Under the pieces are notes generated by a model. It worked only from the letters and a program-made list of their open reading frames with translations, did no database searches and was not told where the DNA came from. From NCBI GenBank assembly GCA_039185235.1, contig JBCDAS010000189.1, forward strand, positions 1-8,308: 8,308 nucleotides of DNA, written 5' to 3'. Positions 1 through 6,453 of this stretch are shown here, piece by piece (position 1 is the first letter of the stretch; the number at the start of each line of letters is the position of its first letter). The position numbers were made by a program, and so were the translations under genes. This DNA comes from Thermohalobaculum sp039185235 (GTDB lineage Bacteria > Pseudomonadota > Alphaproteobacteria > Rhodobacterales > Rhodobacteraceae).

Positions 1-1658
1 CGTCTGCGCGCCGCGATCCGGCCCATCACTCCATGCCTTACGAGGTCGGCCCGCGCGAGTTGGGGCGCATCACTCGCGCTTTTGCCGATGCGGCGCGGCG
101 CTGCCGCGAAGGTGGGCTCGATGGTGCCGAGATCCTGGGCTCGAGCCACATCATCGGCCAATTCCTGTCACCGCTCTCAAACTTCCGCGAAGATGCGTTC
201 GGCGGTGCGCTGGAGAACCGCGCGCGGGTGCTCTTCGACATCGTCGAGGCCTGCCGCGAGGCCGTCGGCCCAGACTTCATCTTGTCCTTCCGAACCAATT
301 TCAGTGAGGAGAATGAAGACGGGTTGAGTTCGGCCGAGGGCGTTGAGCTTGCAGCCATGCTCGGGCGCCACGGGGCGATCGACATGCTGAACGTGAACGG
401 CGCTTATGGCGGCACCGATATGGGCGTGACCGAATTTATGCCCGGCATGGCCTTCCCCGCCGCGCCTTATGTTGAACTCGCTCGGCGCGTGCGAGAGGCC
501 AGCGGGCTGGCGACGCTGCAAGCGGCCAGGCTCTCAGACCCGGCCACCGCGAATTGGGCGATCGGGCAAGGGTATCTGGATCTTGCCGGGATGACCCGCC
601 CGCAGATGGCGGATCCGGAGATTGTGGCCAAGCTGGAACGCGGAGAAGAGGCGCGGATCCGGCCCTGTGTGGGCGCGGGCTACTGCCTCGACCGCATCTA
701 CGCAGGCCGCGAAACGCTGTGCCAACATAACGTCTCGACCGGACGGGAGACATGGCTATCGCCGCGCATCGATCCCGCGCCCCGGACAAAACGTGTGGCG
801 GTTGTCGGAGGCGGGCCAGCGGGGTTGGAGACCGCCCGTGTGCTCGCCCTGCGCGGCCACAAAGTGACACTCTTCGAGGCTGGGCCGCGCCTCGGCGGCC
901 AAGTGCTGCTGGCGGCATCGGGCGGATGGCGAAAGGACATGCTCGGGATCACCGATTGGCTCGCGGCCGAGCTTCGGGAGCTTTGCGTTGACACTCGGCT
1001 CAATTGCTATGCTGAGGCCTCGGATGTGGCAGAGCTTGCGCCCGATGCCGTTCTGCTTGCCACGGGTGCGATCCCGTCTGATCCCTTGGGCTTGGGCCTT
1101 CCAACCGTTTGGGATGCGCTCTCGGGCCAAATTCAGGCGGATGGTGACATCTTGGTCTTTGACAGCGTCGGCGAGCACGCCGCTTTGTCCTTGGCCGACA
1201 TGCTGTCCGCGAAAGGCGCGCGCGTGACCTTCGTGACCCAGGACCGGCAGGCGGGCCGGGGTCTCGGAGGACAAAATGCGCCGATCTACTTGCGTAACCT
1301 TGCAAAGACCGGCGCACGGATTGTGACGGATCAGGCGCTTGTCGATGTTTCTACGAGCGGCAACACACGTATCGCACATCTGCGGCACGCATTTTCACGC
1401 GAGGTCACCGAGGTCAGTGCGGACACGATCATCGCTGACTTTGGTTCCGAACCTGTCACCGAGCTCTTTGATGCGTTGATGCCGAACGCCAGCAATCTTG
1501 GGGATATCGATCCAGAAGCTTTGGTCGCGCTGGCTCCACAACCCGAAGACGCCAACCCGGGTGGCGAGTATCTGCTTTTGAGGATCGGCGACGCGCTTGC
1601 CCCTCGCGATATCCATGCCGCAATGCTGGATGCGAACCGTTTGGCGAGGGTCATCTGA
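1..1658 (+). CDS. Old Yellow Enzyme-family flavin/NAD(P) oxidoreductase, DgcA/TMADH-like, 5'-truncated
   Basis: The reading frame is open from the window edge (first whole codon at base 3). The Met at base 33 is internal, because about 125 N-terminal residues of the usual ~670-680 are missing. Residues here count from that Met. An OYE/TIM-barrel part runs to ~245 and includes QFLSP (43-47), FGG (56-58) and ENRAR (61-65). The Fe-S region follows, with Cys212, Cys218 and Cys230 but Ala215 where trimethylamine dehydrogenase and FadH have a Cys. A dinucleotide-binding domain starts at ~254 (VVGGGPAGLE). The C-terminus has the IGDALAPR motif (518-525) typical of this fold. His39 replaces the Tyr of the FadH 'GYL' motif, as I recall for DgcA-like demethylases of N-methylated compounds. 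The family predicts an FMN enzyme passing electrons within the cytoplasm. N-demethylation of an amine is inferred; a 2,4-dienoyl-CoA reductase is less likely. The gene ends one base before a PrpD-family gene and was probably co-transcribed with it. Confidence 0.88.
   Translation, partial: SARRDPAHHSMPYEVGPRELGRITRAFADAARRCREGGLDGAEILGSSHIIGQFLSPLSNFREDAFGGALENRARVLFDIVEACREAVGPDFILSFRTNFSEENEDGLSSAEGVELAAMLGRHGAIDMLNVNGAYGGTDMGVTEFMPGMAFPAAPYVELARRVREASGLATLQAARLSDPATANWAIGQGYLDLAGMTRPQMADPEIVAKLERGEEARIRPCVGAGYCLDRIYAGRETLCQHNVSTGRETWLSPRIDPAPRTKRVAVVGGGPAGLETARVLALRGHKVTLFEAGPRLGGQVLLAASGGWRKDMLGITDWLAAELRELCVDTRLNCYAEASDVAELAPDAVLLATGAIPSDPLGLGLPTVWDALSGQIQADGDILVFDSVGEHAALSLADMLSAKGARVTFVTQDRQAGRGLGGQNAPIYLRNLAKTGARIVTDQALVDVSTSGNTRIAHLRHAFSREVTEVSADTIIADFGSEPVTELFDALMPNASNLGDIDPEALVALAPQPEDANPGGEYLLLRIGDALAPRDIHAAMLDANRLARVI
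1646..1650 (+). promoter_or_regulatory. Ribosome binding site deciding the PrpD-family start
   Basis: GAGGG lies 9 nt before the ATG at 1660, inside the last codons of the upstream oxidoreductase gene. It supports starting the next gene at 1660 rather than at the in-frame ATG at 1597, which would overlap the upstream gene by 62 nt and add 21 residues unlike the family's usual N-terminus. Confidence 0.7.
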
Positions 1659-1659
1659 C

Positions 1660-3042
1660 ATGTCCAAACCACCAGCCATCACGCGCCTTGCACACTTTAT
1701 AGCCACGCATCCCAGAGGCGAGGCAAAACAGGCCCATCTTGATCGCGCCGCAGACGCTGTTCTCGATACGCTTGGATGCATCCTATTGGGCCGCGATACA
1801 CCGGTGCAAAAGGCTGCATTGCAGGCCTGCACGCACTGGGGGCCCGGTCCGGTTCCAATCCCGGGCACGGACACGTGCTTACCCGCACCTTGGGCCGCGC
1901 TTGTGCTGGGGGCGACCGCACATTCCTATGATCTCGACGATTACACGCTGATTGCCAACGACCACCCCAGCGCCGTCTTGGTGCCCGCGGTGCTGTCCCA
2001 GGCCGCATCGATGCAGGAGGACGTGAGCGGCGCGGCTTTGCTTGACGCCTATCTCATCGGGCTGGAGGTCATCTTCCGCGCAGGAGAAGCGGTGAATATG
2101 GGACATTACAATCGCGGTTGGCACACCACCAGCACGCTCGATTCCCTGGGGGCAACAGCCGCCGTCGCGCGCCTCACGCGCCTTACAGAGGAGGCGACGG
2201 CCGCTGCGCTCTCGCTGACCACATCCATGGGCAGTGGTTTTGTCAGCCAGTTTGGTACCATGGCAAAGCCCCTGCACGCCGGAATTTCGGCCAAAGCCGG
2301 TATCTTGTCCTGCGCGCTGGCCAGTGCGGGCGCAACCGCCAGCGTTCACGCACTGGACGGCCCGGTTAGCCTCTCAACGATCATGACGCCTCCGGATGTT
2401 CCAGGTTTTGACGCGGCGCTCACCGGATTGGGAGAGGTTTGGGGCCTCGACCGGTTCGGCCTGGGGGCAAAGCTTTACCCTTCGTGCGGCTATACCCATC
2501 GCGCGATCGATGGAGCGCTAGAGCTGCACCAAAGGCTCGCGGGTGTTGGTCCCGAGGATATCAGCTCAGTCACTTTGAGCCTGCCAGACTTCCATCTCGC
2601 CATCCTGCCCTACGGTGTGCCGAACACCCCGGACGAGGCGCTCTTTTCGGCGCCCTGGTGCGCAGCGGTCGCGCTAACCACAGGAGCCTGCACCAGTGCT
2701 GACTTCACGCCCGACGCCATTGCTCGCACGGAGATCCGGGCGCTTGCGGCCCGAACCACAACTTTGGCCCGGTCCCCGTTAAACCCGGCGATCAACTTAG
2801 ATCCTGCTGACCCGGACATAGTCACCGTTGCGTTGAGTGACGGGCGATTGGAAACCGCGCGTGTCGATCTGTGGACGGGCGCTCCAGGGCGGGATTTGGG
2901 ACGCGATGGCCTGATCGCCAAATACACCACGAACTGCGCTGCGTCCGGAATGAGCTCATCCCAAAGCAACGATCTCGCGGAAACAATCTTCGCGCTTACG
3001 AGCGAAGATACCGTGACCAAGCTTTTTCGTCATCTCTCCTAG
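1660..3042 (+). CDS. MmgE/PrpD-family protein (2-methylcitrate dehydratase / cis-aconitate decarboxylase fold)
   Basis: This is a complete 460-residue protein, normal for the MmgE/PrpD family (about 450-500). The start is set by GAGGG 9 nt upstream and by the family-like opening ITRLAHFIA. The family holds cytosolic dehydratases, decarboxylases and isomerases acting on small di- and tricarboxylates, such as PrpD in the 2-methylcitrate cycle and IRG1/CAD making itaconate. Residues that line the active site in that family are recognisable: the DLDDY motif, the DHPS His, the His of GWHTT, the Lys of MAKPLHAG, and the YPSCGYTH stretch with its His. It therefore looks catalytically intact. Its partner here is a flavin oxidoreductase, not prpB/prpC, so a housekeeping propionate role is unlikely. 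A dehydratase or isomerase step in a catabolic operon is the inference; the substrate is unknown. Transcription ends at a convergent junction. Confidence 0.92.
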   Translation: MSKPPAITRLAHFIATHPRGEAKQAHLDRAADAVLDTLGCILLGRDTPVQKAALQACTHWGPGPVPIPGTDTCLPAPWAALVLGATAHSYDLDDYTLIANDHPSAVLVPAVLSQAASMQEDVSGAALLDAYLIGLEVIFRAGEAVNMGHYNRGWHTTSTLDSLGATAAVARLTRLTEEATAAALSLTTSMGSGFVSQFGTMAKPLHAGISAKAGILSCALASAGATASVHALDGPVSLSTIMTPPDVPGFDAALTGLGEVWGLDRFGLGAKLYPSCGYTHRAIDGALELHQRLAGVGPEDISSVTLSLPDFHLAILPYGVPNTPDEALFSAPWCAAVALTTGACTSADFTPDAIARTEIRALAARTTTLARSPLNPAINLDPADPDIVTVALSDGRLETARVDLWTGAPGRDLGRDGLIAKYTTNCAASGMSSSQSNDLAETIFALTSEDTVTKLFRHLS

Positions 3043-3062
3043 AGCCTCATGCCCATCGGTTG

Positions 3063-3100
3063 AGCCAGCTTGTCCTGGCTGAGGCCACGGGATCAGCCAG
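3063..3100. terminator. Candidate overlapping hairpins between convergent genes
   Basis: The 84-nt gap between the convergent stop codons holds two inverted repeats sharing an arm. AGCCAG (3063-3068) pairs with CTGGCT (3075-3080) across a 6-nt loop. CTGGCTGA (3075-3082) pairs perfectly with TCAGCCAG (3093-3100) across 10 nt. Only one can form at a time. No T-run follows on either strand, so this is not a textbook intrinsic terminator. A bidirectional stop or a 3'-end stabilising structure is inferred from position. Confidence 0.35.
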
Positions 3101-3131
3101 TCACTCAGTTGATCCAGCCGGATCACTCAGT
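3101..3131. repeat. 9-bp direct repeat TCACTCAGT (two copies)
   Basis: Copies lie at 3101-3109 and 3123-3131, 22 bp apart start to start. The second covers the stop codon of the Alg8-like gene (3127-3129 on the - strand). The bases just before each copy are also similar (GATCAGCCAG and GATCCAGCCG at 3091 and 3111), suggesting a short local duplication. No function is evident. Confidence 0.4.
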
Positions 3132-4716
3132 GGAGGAGCGCGAGGCGAACCAGTTGCGCGCTCGGCACTTCGACCAGGCCGGTGTAGAGCATCGTCGCAA
3201 TCACCAGCAGAGCGACCGAGAGCGCTGTGCACCACATGGCCATCCCGTCCCGCGCCATCGCAACCGCGGAACCGCCGCTGAAGCCTGCCGACTGGTTGCC
3301 CCTGTTCGACCATTTCTGCTTTGCAAGTCGCCAGAGACAATAGACTTTAACGCCTGCATTGATGAGCTGGTTGAAGTAGAGGATCCAGGGAAAGCTCAGA
3401 TCCACCCGCCTTGCGTATTGGTAGAGGAACAGAGACAACAGCATTCGGCTGATCGCGATAAAGATCACATAGGCCGCGAGATACTCCACCCCATACACCA
3501 TCGATGCACAGAGCGCGAGTGTTGGCGAGACCAGCATGGTCCACATTGACAGTCGCTGGTCGACCAGGCACCACCAGATGAAGAACGGCATCCGCTTTGG
3601 ACCCAACATCATCGCCCGCATCCCGTTGCGCAGCATATTGCCCGACCAGCGTTTGAAGTTTTGCACCATGCGCGGCAGGCCCGTGCCCTCGATCACTTCA
3701 ATCGTGTAGCCAAGCGCATCGGGCACATAGATCATCCGCGCGTTCTGGCTGAGCAGATAGTACCAGGTCGACTTGTCATCGCCCGAGAGGAAGCGGAACT
3801 TGCCCCAAAGCCAGTGCTCCAGGTGATCGGCCTCGAGCAGGCGGATGAACTCGCGTTTAAGCAGATGATTTGCGCGAAAGACCGACATGCGCCCGGTCAG
3901 GGTCAGGACACGGCCCGAAAGCGCGTGGCTCTGCATTGCAAGCCGCCTCTGGGCAAAGCGCATTGTGAGCCAGGAGCGCACCCATTTTGGGCCAAGGCAG
4001 ATGACCTCTTCATCCGTGGTACAGGCCTGTAGGTCCGGATAGAGCCCGAAGAGCGGCAGGCATCGGCGGATCGCGCCCGGGGCCAAAACGAAGTCCCCAT
4101 CCATGAAGACGACCAGATCATCCTTGCACACATTCGCCCGCGACATCGCCCGCAGCACGATCCCGATCGCCGCGCGCTTGCCGGGGATGTTTTGGCGAAT
4201 AATGCGCAGGGTGATGTCGTGACCACCCGCGCGGCGGCGGAGGATATCCGAGATGATGTCCTCATCGGAGCGATCGGAGGAGCCTAGCCAGATCGTGCCC
4301 GGCACGCCGCTTGTCTGGATCTCGCGGATGATCGATCCGACGACGCGTTCGGTGATTTCCCGATGCTCCTTATAGGTCGTCATCATGAAGTGGAGATGGC
4401 GAGGGCGCCACCCTTCGTCCCAGGCCTTCTCTCCCGCATCGCGAAGCGTCGGGTAGACAAAACGGCCGAAGAGGAAGGCGCGGACGGCATGGGTAAACCA
4501 CCAGCCGTACCGCCAGATACCCAAAGCCCCCATGACAAAGGTGATCTGCTTCAGCTCAGGATCATAGAGCGGGTTCGGCACTGTCAGGAGGAGCGCAAAG
4601 CAGATTCCAAAGTAGATCCAGAGCTTGAGCAGGACCAGCGGCGACCATTTCTCAACCCGCGACGGGGCATCCGCCATCTGCCGGTCGATCTCGGCGACAT
4701 CCACCGCATCAGACAT
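3127..4716 (-). CDS. alg8: Alg8-like GT2 membrane glycosyltransferase (polysaccharide polymerase)
   Basis: This 529-residue integral membrane protein resembles Alg8, the catalytic subunit of mannuronan (alginate) synthase, of about 490 residues. Hydrophobic spans are visible near residues 26-46 and 56-80, and several more between ~375 and 515. The cytosolic GT2 domain lies between. It has the DGD metal/nucleotide-sugar motif (206-208), the Alg8-type stretch RVLTLTGRMSVFRA (269-282), GDDKSTW (312-318) with the putative catalytic Asp pair, and KRW (355-357) at the xxRW acceptor-site position. DQRLSMWT (386-393) is a further Alg8 signature. The substrate would be a nucleotide sugar, GDP-mannuronate if function is conserved, with product passed across the inner membrane. 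The start codon sits inside the end of the alg44-like gene (8-nt overlap, ATGTCTGA), and no clear SD is seen, so translational coupling is likely. A mixed-linkage glucan or other beta-glycan synthase is the alternative. Confidence 0.88.
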   Translation of the reverse strand: MSDAVDVAEIDRQMADAPSRVEKWSPLVLLKLWIYFGICFALLLTVPNPLYDPELKQITFVMGALGIWRYGWWFTHAVRAFLFGRFVYPTLRDAGEKAWDEGWRPRHLHFMMTTYKEHREITERVVGSIIREIQTSGVPGTIWLGSSDRSDEDIISDILRRRAGGHDITLRIIRQNIPGKRAAIGIVLRAMSRANVCKDDLVVFMDGDFVLAPGAIRRCLPLFGLYPDLQACTTDEEVICLGPKWVRSWLTMRFAQRRLAMQSHALSGRVLTLTGRMSVFRANHLLKREFIRLLEADHLEHWLWGKFRFLSGDDKSTWYYLLSQNARMIYVPDALGYTIEVIEGTGLPRMVQNFKRWSGNMLRNGMRAMMLGPKRMPFFIWWCLVDQRLSMWTMLVSPTLALCASMVYGVEYLAAYVIFIAISRMLLSLFLYQYARRVDLSFPWILYFNQLINAGVKVYCLWRLAKQKWSNRGNQSAGFSGGSAVAMARDGMAMWCTALSVALLVIATMLYTGLVEVPSAQLVRLALLH

Positions 4717-6313
4717 CGGACCCGTCTGGCTGGGCGCTGATCACCGATTCCTCCAGAACCGTCGCATCGCGGCGTGTGAAGAGCGTGACAGCCGGCAGAC
4801 CGGCGGGCAGTCGATCGAGCCCAGATGTCGCCGGATCGATCGCCAGGACCACCCGGGCTGATCGGTCATCCGGCCCGCGCCAAGTGTATTGCGAGCGTTG
4901 CTCATCGACGAAGCCCGAGGTCCGGTCGATCCGAATGACCCGTGCCGCGATCTTGCGATCGAGCGAGGGCAGGAAGATCAACGCCTCATCCCCATAGCCG
5001 ATCTCAAGGATTTCTTCCTGGGTCAGAAAGGCCTCGACGACCGGCAGAGTGTCCTTCTCCAATGCCACAAGCGGGTCGCCGCGAAGCAGACGCGCGCCCT
5101 CCTGATGCATGACGTCAACAACGCGACCTCGCCAAGGCGCCCGGATTTCCTGGTCGGAGCGCGCATCCAACAAGGCGCCCAGACGGGCCGCCATGCTGTC
5201 GCGGGCTGAGCGGGCCTCGGCGATATCGAGCCGCAGAAGATCGAGATCGACGATAAACTCGCGCCCATTGTGATGGCGCACCTCGGAGGCGTCGAACAGG
5301 ACCCCGTTGCGCTCTCGCATCAGCTTTGCCGAACGCAGACGTGCCTCGGCTAGGGCCAGGGCGGCCGCGGCTTCTTCCACCACTCTGTCCGACACATGGC
5401 CTTTGGACAGCAAGGTCGTCGCACGCTCATGGGCGCGGCGGAGCGTCTCGACCTCCTCCGCATGGGCGGTCACATCGGCGCCTGCCATGTCCCGCTCGGT
5501 CCGCGAGATCAGCCGGTATTCGGCGAGCCGGGCGCTCTCGATCTCAAAGCGCTGTTCGAGCCTTTCCAGGGCGTCATCCGCCTCTCTGAGGGCAATGCGC
5601 GCTTGGTCGATCTTCTGGGCGAGCTCAGGATCGTGGAGGCGCATGATCACAGCGCCTGCGGTCACTTCTGCGCCTGGATCTGCCGCCGTCTCGACCAGCA
5701 ACCCATCGACCGGCATCTCGATCACCTCGACCGGCCGCGTAATAACGGCTGTCTGCACCTCCATCCGGATGAAGTTGCCGTAGATCAAGAGGCCGATATA
5801 GCCCGCGACGACGACACCGACCGAGAGGTAGAAACCACTCACGAGAAACGGCCAGATCGGTCGAGATGTCGTTGCGGGCGCATCCGATTTGGCTTTGTCT
5901 GGCATCGTCGTGATCGGATCGATCGGCGTATCGAGGCAGAGGATGGTTTCGTCAACACTGCTCATCCGGCCGCGCACCAGATTGTCGATGAAATGCTCCA
6001 AAAGCTCTTCGCCGCGCTGGTCGATATCGGTGAAGTCGAGAGCGCGTTCATCCTTACCCCGCTCGATTTCCACCGCGGTGCTGTCCACTGCCGAGACGGC
6101 GATCGAGATCTCATAGCCCTGGAAGTCGAGATGGAGCGTCAGATCAATCGGCTGATCATCTGGCTGGCCCGCGAAGGCGTCTCTTGGCAGAACAACCCCC
6201 AAGCGCGACCATTCGATCGCGCGGACAGGCTCTTGCCGATCGATCGACACCTTCAGCGGTGCCGTAATGCCATATGCCCTGCGGCTGCAGGGGCGTTCCC
6301 TGACAACTTTCAT
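4709..6313 (-). CDS. alg44: Alg44-like c-di-GMP receptor and membrane-fusion subunit (PilZ + HlyD-like)
   Basis: This 534-residue protein has an N-terminal PilZ domain (~5-115), one membrane span (~154-179) and a periplasmic HlyD-type part. The PilZ c-di-GMP motif RxxxR is R7-R11. The second motif, normally (D/N)xSxxG, reads E34-W-S36-R-L-G39. The 27-residue spacing from R7 to E34 equals that between R17 and D44 of Pseudomonas Alg44, as I remember its numbering. The periplasmic part has two lipoyl-like halves (~195-228 and ~388-418) split by a long charged helical hairpin (~230-385), then a beta-barrel to ~515. Pseudomonas Alg44 is only ~390 residues, so the hairpin is an expansion. By analogy it binds c-di-GMP in the cytoplasm, switches on the adjacent Alg8-like polymerase and reaches into the periplasm. 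The start is the only in-frame ATG after an upstream TGA, with a modest GGCGAG before it. Confidence 0.87.
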   Translation of the reverse strand: MKVVRERPCSRRAYGITAPLKVSIDRQEPVRAIEWSRLGVVLPRDAFAGQPDDQPIDLTLHLDFQGYEISIAVSAVDSTAVEIERGKDERALDFTDIDQRGEELLEHFIDNLVRGRMSSVDETILCLDTPIDPITTMPDKAKSDAPATTSRPIWPFLVSGFYLSVGVVVAGYIGLLIYGNFIRMEVQTAVITRPVEVIEMPVDGLLVETAADPGAEVTAGAVIMRLHDPELAQKIDQARIALREADDALERLEQRFEIESARLAEYRLISRTERDMAGADVTAHAEEVETLRRAHERATTLLSKGHVSDRVVEEAAAALALAEARLRSAKLMRERNGVLFDASEVRHHNGREFIVDLDLLRLDIAEARSARDSMAARLGALLDARSDQEIRAPWRGRVVDVMHQEGARLLRGDPLVALEKDTLPVVEAFLTQEEILEIGYGDEALIFLPSLDRKIAARVIRIDRTSGFVDEQRSQYTWRGPDDRSARVVLAIDPATSGLDRLPAGLPAVTLFTRRDATVLEESVISAQPDGSDV

Positions 6314-6360
6314 GATCCACTCGCCGGTTGCTCACTTTTGGAGGTATCGGCAATGGTCTG

Positions 6361-6376
6361 TGCGATCGAGATCGCA
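6361..6376. promoter_or_regulatory. Perfect inverted repeat, possible operator
   Basis: TGCGATC (6361-6367) and GATCGCA (6370-6376) are perfect 7-bp arms separated by GA. The site lies 48 nt upstream of the alg44-like start codon. Dyads of this size often bind dimeric regulators; the role is inferred from position only. Confidence 0.35.
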
Positions 6377-6410
6377 GCAGTACATTCGTGAACCCAAAGG
6401 ACGAGGCCAG

Positions 6411-6426
6411 CTATACGATCGGATAG
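6411..6426. promoter_or_regulatory. Near-palindrome CTATACGATCGGATAG, possible operator
   Basis: This 16-bp dyad is CTAT-N-CGATCG-N-ATAG with one mismatched pair. Its centre is exactly 50 bp from that of the dyad at 6361-6376, close to five helical turns, and both have GATC/CGATC cores. Cooperative binding of a regulator is possible. GATC-rich words are common in this DNA, so chance is not excluded. Confidence 0.3.
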
Positions 6427-6453
6427 GAGAGGACCATGCGCCTTGTTTGCGTT

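Larger units (their letters stand above)
6314..6453. promoter_or_regulatory. 140-nt leader of the alg44-alg8 pair
   Basis: This gap lies between the methyltransferase stop and the alg44-like start, both on the - strand. I found no convincing -35/-10 pair; a weak TATAGC-like -10 is present on the - strand near 6411-6416. It contains two near-palindromes (listed separately) and, on the + strand, two tiny ORFs with good ribosome binding sites. A promoter with regulator sites for the synthase pair is plausible but not shown. Read-through from the methyltransferase gene is equally possible. Confidence 0.35.

Noticed and set aside
33..35. ATG at 33 as the true start of the flavoprotein
   Set aside because: The frame is open upstream to the window edge and the protein would lack the first part of the FMN-binding barrel; no SD precedes it.
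1597..1659. Earlier ATG at 1597 as the PrpD-family start
   Set aside because: It would overlap the upstream gene by 62 nt and add 21 residues without family similarity; the ATG at 1660 has GAGGG at 9 nt.
3070..4740. + strand open frames opposite the Alg8-like gene (3070-3549, 3661-4032, 4363-4740)
   Set aside because: Their composition is typical of antisense shadows in GC-rich DNA and no domain was recognised.
5396..6391. 331-codon open frame on the + strand opposite the alg44-like gene
   Set aside because: It has no recognisable domain, is rich in Arg/His/Asp as expected from the complement of a GC-rich gene, and lies fully opposite a well-supported gene apart from its last 78 bases.
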